From positions 47,213,768-47,277,767 of the forward strand of contig CM043944.1 in assembly GCA_014529385.2 (NCBI GenBank): a stretch of 64,000 nt of DNA, in the 5' to 3' direction. A program made the position numbers and the translations under genes. Of this stretch, positions 22,847 through 34,049 are shown in pieces. This stretch comes from Adiantum capillus-veneris (taxonomy: Eukaryota > Streptophyta > Polypodiopsida > Polypodiales > Pteridaceae). Position 1 is the first letter of the stretch, and each line of letters opens with the position of its first letter. Below the pieces are notes generated by a model. That model was not told the DNA's origin. It was given only the letters and a program-made list of their open reading frames with translations, and searched no databases.

Positions 22847-23280
22847 CTCGTTGGGATATAAAGGATGCACAGGCTCATGCGTTTATTACATTGTCTGTGA
22901 AGCGCACCATTACTCCTCACATTCATTTAGTGAAATTTGCAAAACATGCTTGGGATATTCTGGCTGGTCTTTATGCAAGCCGCAATGAGGCAAAAATTGC
23001 ATTGCTACATAAAGAGCTGGAGTTGAAGATTACGCATGAGGGAGATGAATTGGAAACTTTCCTTGCTGGTGTCAAGGATATTAATGAGTAACTTATTTCT
23101 GTAGGTGAAGTCATTTTAGATAGTTCCCTTGTGCAGACTGTTCTTGATGCCTTGCCAAACTGTTACCAAACTTTTGTTAGTACTTGGAGACTCATGACCC
23201 AAGGAAATCCTGAAGTTGTTAAGTTTGATGCATTGTGCACATTGCTATTGCAAGAGTCACTTTCCAAAAAAAAACAAGAC
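22847..23280 (+). pseudogene. Copia1 gag, 3' part
   Basis: It continues the gag interrupted at 17699: VKFAKHAWDILAGLYASRN, LHKELELKITHEGDELETFL and a TAA near 23089, then SLVQTVLDALPNCYQTFV in frame to about 23280. The zinc knuckle expected next is missing; sequence jumps directly to the RT end. Confidence 0.8.
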
Positions 23281-23334
23281 TAGACAGTGTGCAGTTGAAT
23301 AGGCTTTTATTGATGCTCAAAGAAAGGGTGGTAA

Positions 23335-24251
23335 CAACAATGATACAGTTTAAGCAGTGTGATGGTGGTATTGCCTTGTGTCAAAAAAGTTACATAGAGA
23401 CATTGCTGTGTAAGTTTGGACTTGAGGATTGAAAACCTATTGCCACTCCCATGGAAACAAGTATGAAATTGAGTCTTGATGCTGGTGATCTTGGAGATGT
23501 CATTCTTTACCAAACTACTATTGGATGACTCATTTATGAATGCAACACGAGGTTGGATATTCAGGTTGCAGTCTCACAAGTCAGCAGATTTATGCATAGC
23601 CTAGGGTCTAAGCATTGGCAAGCTGTCAAGAGCATTTTCCGCTGCTTGAGTGGCACTCTACACCTTGGTTTGTTTTATCCTAAGGGGGGATCATTGCCAC
23701 CAGACTTACATGCTTTTTGGGACTCAGATTGGGCTGGTCGTTTTGACACGCAAGTGTCCACAAGTGGTTTTTGTTTCATGCTTGGTAGTTCATGTATATC
23801 ATGGTTGAGCAAGAAGCAACCTACTGTGGCCACTTCTAGTTGTGAGGCTGAGTACAGGGCAGTCCTCATAGCTACGGTTGAGTGTGTATGGCTCAGACGC
23901 CTTATGGTTGATTTGGGTGTTGGACAAGACATTGCCAACATCATCTACACTAACAATTAGAGCACATTGGCAGTTGCAAGGAACCCAATTTTTCATGCTC
24001 ACACAAAGCACATTGAGGTGCATTACCAAGTCTATGTCAGGGAGAGGCTCTCAGCAGGAGAGATCAGCTTGGCTTATGTGCCAACACAGGACAACCTTGC
24101 AGATCTTTTCACAAAGGCATTGTCTCGTGAGAAGTTCAAAGCTATCCGCAAAGCTTTGGGCTTGCTCCCCTTTGTGGAATTATCCTGCCCTCAAGGCATG
24201 GCACTTCCCTTTACTCTTCATGTCATCCCTCGTTCATCATATCACTCCTAG
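23335..24251 (+). pseudogene. Copia1 RT end and RNase H
   Basis: It begins QKSYIETLLCKFGLED and KPIATPMETSMKL (the RT-RNase H hinge), then RFMHSLGSKHWQAVKSIFR, FWDSDWAGRFDTQVSTSGF, KKQPTVATSSCEAEYRAV and FHAHTKHIEVHYQVYVRE. The RNase H acidic residues in DSDWAG and CEAEY are kept. TAG at 23958 and TGA at 23430 and 23527 break it. The C-terminal 90 codons run to the purine tract before the 3' LTR. Confidence 0.85.
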
Positions 24252-24493
24252 GGGGGATTTGTTACCATATACATGTGGTAGTGATGTGTGTGAACACACT
24301 AGTACCTTCGGGGCATTTTTTCCCTCTTTAGGAATTTTTTTCCTCCGTGCATTGTAGATACGCCCATCACTTTAGGGCTATCTATCTTTCCATTGCACAC
24401 TAAGTAATACCCTCTCTGTTGTGTGCCTTGAGCTTCCTTCGTCTTCTCCAAAATGTGTGTGTTTCCCCTGACCCTAATTCCAACAACATTTGT

Positions 24494-24839
24494 GTGTGCA
24501 TGTAGGTTTGATTTAGTGTGGATGCTCAATAGATCTATGTGTGCGCACTTGTGATTAGTGTGTTGCATGATGGAATTAGTGATATGTGCATTGTTGCAAT
24601 GGTTAGTGTGTGTATTTGGGTTTATTTGAAGTGAAGAGAAGTGGATGTGGAGATTGCCAGACATTGTAGCTTAGCTCCTCCATAGGCCGAGAATCTCACC
24701 TTGTAAAGTAGCCGTTCGTGTTGCCATGATTAGCTCAATAATCGTGTGAGTGTTTCCATGCCCTAGCCAGGTAGCTCATTTCTCCGAATTTACAATTATT
24801 GTTGGTCATTGGAGATATGTTACGATGGTACCCCCAACA
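24494..24839 (+). mobile_element. Element C 5' LTR, right part
   Basis: This is the second 346 bp of the LTR begun at 16291, ending GGTACCCCCAACA. It is followed at 24840 by TTTGGCACTGTC, a primer-site-like sequence of the Athila type; the same family's inverted copy at 56376-56395 has TTTGGCACCGCTGC. Confidence 0.85.
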
Positions 24840-24851
24840 TTTGGCACTGTC

Positions 24852-25581
24852 AAAATGGGGTATATATGTGTATAGGGTGATGCCTTTTGGCATGACCAAT
24901 GCTCAAGCTACCTTTCAGAGATTGATGGCACATGCCTTTAAGGAATACTTGAGGATATTCTTGGAGATATATATGGATGAATTATGTGTGCACTCTCTCT
25001 TGAGAGATGAATATACACAGCACCTCATAAAAGTACTTGAGAAGTGCACGACTTATAGGATCTTTCTTAACCCATAAAAGTGCATCTTTATGGTTAGACA
25101 AGGCAGAATCCTGAGACATAATGTCTCAAATAATGGCATATCTACCGATTTGTACAAGATGAAAGTAATTGTAGAGATGCCTAGACCAAACAACACAAAG
25201 CAGGTACAATGCTTTATGAGACACTGTGGTTACTATAAGAGGTTTATACACATGTATGCAGTCATTGCCCAACCCCTATATAGACTTATAGTAGCCTTTG
25301 CGTGAACAAATAAGTGTGTAGAATCCATTGAAAATTTGAAGAAAGAACTCATATCCGCTCCAGTATTGAAAGCACCAGATTGGGAAAAGATCTTTCATGT
25401 TCATATTGATGCTTTGGCATTTGCTATTGGATGCATCTTGGCTCAACCAGGAGAAGGGAGTATGAATTTCTCAGTCTGCTATGCAAGCAGACAACTTAAT
25501 AGTGCTAAAAAGAACTACACAACCATGGAGAGAGAAGGGTTAGAAATGATATATGTTGTTTTGAAATTTTGGCATTATCTC
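24852..25581 (+). pseudogene. Element C reverse transcriptase and RNase H
   Basis: Only 12 bp after the LTR the RT begins at WGIYVYRVMPFGMTN, so gag, protease and the first half of RT are deleted. Further blocks are FQRLMAHAFKEYLRIF, YMDELCVHS (24970-24990; the second catalytic Asp of YMDD is Glu), MRHCGYYKRFIHMY, then RNase H with VHIDALAFAIGCILAQPG and YASRQLNSAKKNY. Element D's LTR cuts it at 25582. Confidence 0.85.
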
Positions 25582-28500
25582 TGTAAGGTCTCCACCTTTC
25601 TAGCTGTAAGGAAATGAACTCAAAGCTTTAGGAGAAAGCATTGGGCGTACAAACAGGTAAAACACTATCTCAAAAGCAGTAAAAATTTGTATTTTTAAAA
25701 TCTTAAGCATGTCAAACCTATAGCTAGGTACTATTAGAACTGAATTTGGATTAAAATGACACCGCTATCCCTTCTAAAAAATTCACTACCACTTTAATTT
25801 GTGAAAATAATTGGATGATTTTTAGTAATCATTAAATCTTAGGACTTTCATTATAACCCTTAGATATTTTTTCAAATGTTTATTAAAATAGCAAAAAGTA
25901 GCAACAAAAATTAGCAGGCTTGATTTTCAGAGCAGGCGGGTACTGGGAGAGGGTATTTGGACCTACCAGGGACTATTTTAGCACCAAGGGGTGCCTCCTT
26001 AAGGATGGGGACTACTTGAGTTGCAAGTTACTGCCAGATTCAACCCGAAAGAGCGTGTGAGTGCCAGAAAAACTATAAATAGGACACTAAGCTTCTCATT
26101 TTCACTTAGAGTCGGAGTCTTGGAAAGAAATCTCTTGTGCGAGAGTGATACTTCACGGAAATCACTTAGAGAGAAAAATCGAAGTGATTAAGCGAGGTAA
26201 TTATGCTAATTCTAGTTAATTAGCAATTTAGACCTAATTTTTCTTAATTAATATATTAATTAAATAAGACTATATTATTATCTAGTATTAAACATTCTAT
26301 TTTAAATTATTTATTTGTTGATTACTTAATCTTAATGAAGATTAATAATCTACATAATTACTAATCCTAATTAGGGTTTAAATTGATTAATTTTAGCCTT
26401 AATTAATGGGAATTATATTAAGCAAGCATAGTTATTTCTAAGATAATTATAGAGCTTAATCATACTATTAATAAGCTAAGAAAATTATATCATAATTTTT
26501 TGATTAATTTCTATAATTATTTAGATAAAATTAATTGTTTTTAGCTATAAATCTAATGAAAAATTTAGTGAAACAACTTTAAAATCACATGATAATTATT
26601 AGAGTTAAAGAACATTGTTTAAAACACAAGGTAATTATCTCATTAATAGAAAGTTAATCTAGCTGTTTAATTTAGATAAAAATAAAAGGGAGAACTCGTT
26701 AATCAAGTTAGATAATTATAAGATATTTATCAAAGTTAGTAAACATCATATGTAATTTGTGACAATTATCTTGTGATCAAAAAGTTAATCTAGCTATTTA
26801 AGTAAGCCAAAGGAGAGTGATTTTAGCTAAAAATAAAAGGGAAAAACTAGATAACTAAATTGGATAATTATAAGGTAATTTCAAAAGTTATAAAATATCA
26901 ACATCTAATTGTGATAATTATATCATAATTAGTTAATTAGTTTAAGTAATTATAAAAGATCAAAAATCTTATTTTAAGCTAAAAATAATTATGATAAATA
27001 TAAATTAGTGTTAAAAGTTTCTAGGAAAATTATTGAAAATATGAAACATTGATATGAAGCTGAGAAAATTCAATCTTTAGGAGATAATAGATCTAATAAA
27101 TATTAAGCCAAAAATAAGCAAATTTCAAGCTTAATCAAGATAGGGAAATTATAAAAAAGATGCAAAAATTTATAAGAAAATTAAAGAAGCTTAGAAAACC
27201 CTTAAGGAAGTTGTGATAAAGTTATCTTACCTATATAAGCAAATGAAAAATTACTAGGTCAAGAAATTACCATCTAGGACTACAAATTTAACCTTAGTTG
27301 GGGTAAAATGAGCAATTAGATTGAATACGAAGGTTTAGTCAAGTTTTTGGATGATTTACCTAATAAATAGACATCCTTTTTTATAAGGATAGAAGTCACG
27401 GCATCAAAAAGGACCCGCAATCTTATGATGAGGGTAGTATTTCCAAGAGAGCTAGAGCATCGCACAACGATGAGGTCGGGCCTAGTAGTAGACCTACTGA
27501 TTAGAGCATTTAGGCCCCAACACTGTAAGAAATTCTCGACCAATCCCAGGTGGGTCTTCATTATAATTTAAGATGAATAATTCAAGTTTTTCTTTAAGTA
27601 TTAACATTGCATACGTAAAAGAGGGAGTAAAGAATTAGGAAGAGTAAAACTGGCTGAAAATGGAAGACATCTTCTAAGAAACCAATGTGCATTTTGTTTG
27701 TAAAGTAGGAAAGAACTGTTTGGGTTAAGGTTGGTTGACTTAGGAAAGATATGATTGATCATCTTTAAGACAGCTCGTCTCAAGACACCTCCAACTCCTT
27801 GGTATATATTGATGAATAATGATGGATTTTCAGCCATGGATAAGTCGTTTACACCCATGAATGATGAATTTCTACTCCGTGTCATGTCTTGATGTTTCTA
27901 CATAAGTTAGGATACCATTTTTATCCTAGGGGAGCCACTCGGTTGTATGGGCAACTGGTTTGGTGTATAGGCACCCCGAACTTTGGGTGATGGGTTTCCA
28001 CCCTGGATTATGAATATGGAATGGGTGCTGTTTTTTCACCCTTAGGTGAGTGGTCTTGAGAAAAGAAGAGTACTCATCATTGTTATTATGGACAATGTTT
28101 TGATTGACAGTACCATATCTTAAGTTTAAAGATGTCTGTTTCCTAAAGAATGCTTTTCAATGCCGTCTTTAATACTTGTCTTAATGAATTACTGTGCGGA
28201 ATAGCTACAAATGAACCCATTATTTTAAATGTTAAAACACATGTGGTAGTAATTAGAAAACAAAAGAATCATGTGTGAGTGCGGGGTGGTAAGTGGGGAT
28301 TGACTAAGGTTGTCAATCATGGACGGGTGGACCTAATTAGTCAGGTAACTATCTATTCCTGTGCACTAAAAACATTTAGAAAACTTCTTCAATTGGAAGA
28401 GCAGTTCACCAGTGGTTGTGCCCTCACATCTGTTAGGGGGAAAAAAGCATTGGGTGGCTGAGAATACCTTAGCCAAATTTATGGAAGTTATAGGGCTGAA

Positions 28501-28822
28501 ATTGTTTTGAATTCTAAAGATGTTGTCTCGTTTTTGCTGTGAGATAGGACTAGGGGGAAAAAAGCGTTGGGTGGCTGAGAATACCTTAGCCAAATTTATG
28601 GAAGTTATAGGGCTGAAATTGTTTTGAATTCTAAAGATGTTGTCTCGTTTTTGCTGTGAGATAGGACTAGGTCTTCTTCTAGGGTTATAGACCCAAGCCA
28701 TTGTCAATGGTAAAGGTCTATTCCTTGGACCCTTCTTACTTAGAAACTCTGACTTTTAATAGGCCTAGAGACTTGTCAAGGACCCCATCTCGACTTTAGT
28801 GTTGGCGGGTTGGGACCTCACA
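25582..28822 (+). repeat. Element D 5' LTR
   Basis: It runs from TGTAAGGTCTCC to GGGACCTCACA; the ends form an imperfect inverted repeat (TGTAAGGTC / GACCTCACA). The first 1.8 kb is very AT-rich with many AATTAAT words. Short open frames (for example minus 27601-27885) recur in the inverted copy only because the DNA is duplicated. At 3241 bp it is long for a plant LTR. Confidence 0.85.
28434..28667 (+). repeat. 117-bp tandem duplication in D LTR
   Basis: Two copies start at TAGGGGGAAAAAAGC (28434 and 28551). They are identical over nearly all of the unit. The inverted copy has both units at about 61573-61806. Confidence 0.9.
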
Positions 28823-28824
28823 CT

Positions 28825-28835
28825 TGGTATCAGAG
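28825..28835 (+). promoter_or_regulatory. Element D primer-binding site
   Basis: TGGTATCAGAG, matching initiator Met-tRNA, lies two bases after the LTR end. Confidence 0.8.
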
Positions 28836-28859
28836 TGTGTGTTAATTGAGATCCTGAAC

Positions 28860-30450
28860 CTAGTAAAAGTTTATGGTGTTAGGTCAAAATGAGTGATCTT
28901 TGACTCATTCAATTCAAGAGGTATTTAATTGAAAGAGGGAAAGAAACAAGAGAGAGAATTGTCCCCATCTTTGCAGAAAGATTTTCATCAGGCCTACCAC
29001 AAATTCATGGATTTCAACATTAGGTTTATGAGGGCTTGTCTATCTCGACGCTATTCAATGCGAAAAAGCATGATGAAATGGCTAGGCAGTAGGTTTTCTC
29101 CTCCCACGTGGAGGATCGGGTGGTCAGTATCTTGTGGAATTTTCTTCATTGATGTGGGAAAGTTAGAACATTTAGCACTAAATATAAAGAGACTCAAATG
29201 GGATGAAGATCTTCAAGTGATTGAAGTATATTTTTTCATGGGGATAGAGAATCCATAGGAAACCTTTGTAGTAGATAGTGTTCAAGTATCACAGAATTAA
29301 TGGGCGTTTGATCAGGTGTCTAAAATCATCTACCCAGGTAGAATTAGGCCCATAGGTGTAGGCCCTAGTTCTAGTGAACCAAAAGATATTGTATATTTTG
29401 ATCCTATATCTGATCCACCAAAAGTCCACAAGATTCTAGTATAGGTTTGTCATCACCCTTGTAGATAGGAGGATCTTCATGGATTGTACTAGCTCTTGTA
29501 CATACTATGTTTCTCATGGGTATGCTATAAGTAGTTTTGTTTATGGTTTGGCAATTGTCTTCATCCAGTATGCAAAATTTTTGAGTATGAGATAAGGGAA
29601 AAGCATAAGCAGGAGAGATTTTCATCTAGTACTAAATTCCACTAATTCAATCCCAGGGTAATACTCGCATAAATAGCCTTTAAATTGTTACTCAAGAGAA
29701 AAAATTACTACTAAATCAAGTCCAACTCCCTACCTTCAAGGGAGAGAGACCGAATTTAGAGCGAGATGCCGAAGCATGGTTAGATGTTATGGACGACTAT
29801 TTTAAAGCTGTAGGAACTGCTCAGGAAAACCAAACAATCTTGGGTATGTTCCGTCTCAATGGGGATGCCAAACTAGCAACATTGCAGAGATAATCCCATG
29901 AGTAGTCCATCTTTGGGAGAAAATAAAGCAGGCAATCAAAGAACGTTATCTCCCTCCTGCACATTTGGCTATTAAGATGAATGAATTCTTTGGTCTACGT
30001 CAGATAGGACTTTCACTAGAGGAGTACTACACCAACTTTGTGTCTTTACGATGTTATGATCCCCAGATGACCATGGAGTAACAAATTGCCCGATGTACAC
30101 GTCTGGAAGCCATGATGCCTACATCAATTCAGGATTCCCTTCTAGGGGCCAAGCCTCTTGCAGCTGAAGGAACTAGCCCTACCAAAAATTATAATGGTTT
30201 TTACAACTTTAGGGGAAGAGTGAGGGGAACCTTCAACCAAGGACATCAACAATGTGGAATAGTGGTTGTAGTAAACTTGGAGCAGACCTTCCCAAATGTT
30301 AGGTGCTATGGATGTATCAATTGGAGCACTACAAAAATAAATGTCCAAAAGAGAAAAACCCTCAAACTACTACTCGAGCCATTCCTCAAATCAAGGAGAC
30401 AACCTAAGAGAAGGTGGAAATGGAGGACGAGGTAGAGGAAGAGCAAGAGG
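28860..30450 (+). pseudogene. Element D gag
   Basis: The N-terminal part (28929-29258) is unrecognised. The core shows LPTFKGERPNLERDAEAW and YFKAVGTAQENQTILGMF (29710-29850), standard gypsy gag wording. A zinc knuckle CYGC...EHYKNKCPK is split by a frameshift near 30320. The tail is Glu/Arg-rich to 30490. Many stops make it inactive. The inverted copy is at about 59808-61400. Confidence 0.7.
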
Positions 30451-30489
30451 AGCCAGAGCTTATGCAATCATGGGAGAACCAACCTTAAT

Positions 30490-31287
30490 GAATGAGGAAG
30501 ATTAAGGAGCCACTCGCTTGGCCACAGTTAGCAAAACTAGAGCTCAGCAACAATAGGCAGTTTTGTAAACCACTATAAATCGATAATATAAAACTTTGAG
30601 TTGTCGCTATATTATAATTGTATACATTATTTTCTTTCCCAAAATAAATTAACAAATCTATAGTTGAATTAGCATTCAATCAAGAAATTAAGGGTAGATC
30701 TAGCAGTAAGAGGATCTCGATAGGAAGGCAGAATTTGAATCTTAGGAATGAGATAGTTATCAAAAAACCAACTCACATTCCTTGTGCACAAGATACCTTC
30801 CTTGAAAAATGACCTAGATATGAAAATATTAATGTACAAGATTAATAGGAAGCCAAAAAAACTCTTGGTATGATACTTCTTAAAACCCTTTACATATTGT
30901 TGGTCAACCAGGTTAGAGCACAGCGGGGGTACCTCTGGTGCAATAGTGGAAGCTTGTTCTGAATGCAGATTGCTCAAGAATGCAAGAACACGTCAAGCGT
31001 GTTCAGATTGGCAAAGCTGGAATACATGATACTTGTCAAACGTTGATTGCTTTGAATGGTCAGTTAGACCGAGCGCGTTCATGTTGACAAGGTGGATATA
31101 TGGATCTTTTATGAAATGGATGTAACATGGTTTTTTGAGAGAATACAAATGGTCTATAAAGGTTTTTAAGATGGGCTCAATACTGAGAATTTATTGGGAA
31201 AATTTGAGTAGCAAGTAATTAGTAATACTAAAGTAAGGAATTGTGGAATCTCCAACCAGATTGTATCCTTAAAACCAGAGAGAGAAC
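30490..31287. other. Unassigned stretch inside D
   Basis: This is where D's protease/RT should be, but no retroelement block is visible on either strand. Short open frames (minus 30485-30679 and 30669-30977) match nothing I know. It is duplicated intact in the inverted arm (58956-59755). Confidence 0.5.
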
Positions 31288-31516
31288 TGTGCGCATCTGT
31301 CGCACGTGTCAATGCAAGGGACTTGCCATACACTGTGTGCGAGCCACAAATGGCTGCAAGCACACAACCAAACTAATCTAGCAAGCTCAAGAGAGCAAGG
31401 GTGTGTCACTCACCGTCCTACACTCGCCTTCATGGAGGATTCCTCGCCGCGAAGAAGAAGGAGCTACCACCGTGCCGCGCTCAACCGCCTTGCCACTGTC
31501 GTGCCGTCGTTGCAAT

Positions 31517-31596
<80 letters not shown>

Positions 31597-31864
31597 GCAT
31601 AGACACACACAAGGAGATGAAGAAGAAGATGGAGATGGAGCAAGAGCACTCTTCAACTGCACAAATGAGAGAATGAGTGATTTTTAGGTTTAGGTGACTT
31701 TTACATGAGCTCACCCATTCACACTTGGGCACCCATGCAAAGCCAACTAACCCTTGAATGTTCTAGTTAGAGTGCACTTCTCATCGGTGATCACTCTTAC
31801 CCTTTTCCTATTGGATTGACAAGCCCGTCCCATGACTACTAGAAGTAGACACCAGTGATTAACA
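31288..31864 (-). repeat. Element E 3' LTR
   Basis: 577 bp, reading TGTTAATCACTGG to TGCGCACA on the minus strand. It contains a (CT)n run at 31518-31594 and has only one copy of the 63-bp unit that is repeated in the 5' LTR. Confidence 0.85.
31518..31594. repeat. CT microsatellite in E LTR
   Basis: An uninterrupted (CT)n of 77 bp. Open frames coding Leu-Ser or Arg-Glu repeats across it are artefacts. Confidence 0.95.
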
Positions 31865-32542
31865 TGCCCCCCTTGCTGATGTAGATTCCGTCCTTGGAAT
31901 ATAACAGTGCAGCATCGAGATCCACGATAGGAGTACCTGTAGTAGCAGAGGAAAAACAACATTATGAAATCTCAAAGGCAGCATGTGCAGACGTGCAATA
32001 AGTGAGATGCATACATGATATTCTAGGAAATGCAAGAAAATTCATGAATTGTACCATTGCCAACTAGAACAAGCGTAGTACCTGAATGAAATGCAATTGA
32101 GCTAAGGTCTATTAGGTTGACTCTAAAAGAAGTACACAAGGGATAGGGATAAAGTAAGTACTAGATTGACCAACATTAATTAAAAAATGTCGACTAAAGA
32201 GTAGTTAACCCTAGGAATGCTCGTCAAGGTCTAAAGACTAGTGATCTTGTCACTTATACCACTTAAGTGTGATCAACATAAAATACAAGGAAGTTTGTGC
32301 TATTTGCTTTCTCTTTTCTTTTTCTCCTTTTTTTTTCTTTGTTTTCTTTTTTGCTATTGTCATAGTTGCTACAGGTAGCTGGGGGACTCCAGGTCTCAAA
32401 TACCGGCTTGAGCATAAACTAGCCGGGAGACTCGAGGTCTCAAATACTAGCTTAACACATGGACTTCCACAAAACAAGTCACACTTAGGTGGAATAAGCT
32501 AGAGAGACCTATATCCTGATAGCCTAAAACATTTGCATCCCC
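31865..32542 (-). other. Element E 3' non-coding region
   Basis: It holds a purine-rich tract on the minus strand (about 32310-32352) and an imperfect 41-bp tandem repeat around 32375-32458 (GGGGACTCCAGGTCTCAAATA / GGGAGACTCGAGGTCTCAAATA). There is no convincing coding. Confidence 0.5.
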
Positions 32543-33892
32543 CTAGCTCCATCCATCTTGTGCAAATTGTGGTAGACCGACCTTCAATTCTCCATTGAGG
32601 AAAACTTGAAGAGCTAAGAATAGCTCAGGGTCTCCATATAGTATGGTGGTTCTAACTTCTAAAGCCATGAAATCCATCAATCTGGCACTATTTAATGGCA
32701 CCTTTTGGGCTTCATTCCCTTGACGTGGGGAAGATGGGATCTCCATTTCTTTGATAGGGTCAGGTAGTCCCTCTGTAAACATTCTTTCCAACAAGAAGTG
32801 AGTATGCCCACTTTCCCATGACTTTAAGTCACTTTCTTCTTGGATGACACTAGGTATGGCTAAGGGTCTATGGACTTGGTCAGATTGTTGTTGCGTAGAG
32901 AACACTGTGTCTGTAATTTGGATCTGCCTAGGTGCTGGCTCTAGATCCCTTTGGGTATCTTCTACCAAACTCCTTAATTGCTTGACCCGCTCGATCTCCT
33001 CTATAGGGTTTGGGTAAGTTCCTATCTTCTTCTTGGATACTGGACATTGTGGCTCATGATGATCTTCCTTGTTGGTTTCATTCCTAGTGGTCGTTTTGGT
33101 CTCCATGGTTTCACCTGAATCAAAATCCTCTTCAACATCGTTCATATATACAGGGTCATTGTGGCTCATGATGATCTTCCTTGTTGGTTTCATTCCTAGT
33201 GGTCGTTTTGGTCTCCATGGTTTCACCTGATTCAAAATCCTCTTCAACATCGTTCATATATACAGGGTCATCACCAGTCCCTATGTTTGTCTTTGAACTA
33301 GGGTCTGACATCACTGCTTTTTGCGATCTCTTCCTTCATATTTTCTTCTTCTTCTGAGATTGGGCAATTGATGTCGTGTCTCTTTCTTCAAGAATATAAT
33401 TTTGTTTTTGGAGCATCGATCGTGTGAGTACATTTACAGGTACCACAGCTGTACTTTGTGATGGTTCCTTGGTAACCTCAATCAAGTTTAATGGCTTGAC
33501 CTTCGGTGCATTTGGATTATTTGGACATTGGGCAATCAAATGATCTATGCCACATCGATTACACATGAGTATCAGCATTGTAGACGTGCTCGCTTGATTG
33601 GTTTGCATTAGTGTGGCGTTCTTTTGTAGCCTAATAGGATACTCAGCCACACGATGTGAACCTCCACACTCATAGCATTGAAGAGGTGGTCTCTTAGCAG
33701 TGTAAAGATATTTTGGCCTCTAGCAGCAAGAGCAGCTACTTGATAGACAGGTTTGACTTGTCCCCAATAGTCCTCCATGTAGTATATTCGAGTTTCTTCA
33801 AGCGCATCAATCCCATAGGCAATAATAAGGTCTATATCTTCCTCACAACCTTCCAAACAAGCAATAGATAACTCACAACCCACTTGATTCAC
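32543..33892 (-). pseudogene. Element E gag C-terminal region
   Basis: Fragments at 33608-33892, 33336-33650 and 32543-33250. Knuckle-like motifs are CYECGGSHRVAEY (final Cys changed to Tyr, about 33650) and an intact CNRCGIDHLIAQC (about 33530-33570). The second has CX2CX3HX4C spacing, as in Athila/Tat gags. The last ORF (for example LERMFTEGLPDPIKEMEI) is unrecognised. A 112-bp tandem duplication (33045-33268) shifts the frame. Confidence 0.55.
33045..33268. repeat. 112-bp tandem duplication in E
   Basis: Copies begin CATTGTGGCTCATGATG at 33045 and 33157, almost identical. The inverted arm's junction (57120) falls inside the first copy. Confidence 0.9.
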
Positions 33893-34049
33893 AGAAGTGA
33901 TTCTCGGATGTGGTGGTTATAGTCCTAGCACTAGAGGTGGTAAGGGTGTTGTTTGAACAAAATTTTGGGCCCTAGGGACCATGTGTTGTGATGTTTGTTC
34001 AAGAGGTGGAGCCGACATCAATGCAGGCACTAGAGGTGTGTCTGTCCAT

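Larger units (their letters stand above)
16869..24488 (+). mobile_element. Copia1: internally deleted Ty1/copia element
   Basis: LTRs at 16869-17095 and 24260-24488 start TGTTACCATATACATG and end CAACA. The primer site TGGTATCAGAGC is at 17098, the purine tract AGGGGGGATT just before 24260, and the target duplication TTTGT is on both sides. Without the nested copia2 the element is only about 2.5 kb. It has a gag start and the RT end plus RNase H, but no zinc knuckle, protease, integrase or RT core, so it depended on helpers or is a deletion derivative. Confidence 0.85.

Noticed and set aside
27316-27885. Host genes within the D LTR (also at 62380-62919)
   Set aside because: The frames recur only because the arm is duplicated; one-base indels disrupt them and no domain is seen.
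31306-31732. Open frames coding Leu-Ser or Arg-Glu repeats (also at 37542-37827, 40570-40973 and 58505-58940)
   Set aside because: They are translations of CT/GA microsatellites in LTRs on both strands and carry no protein signal.
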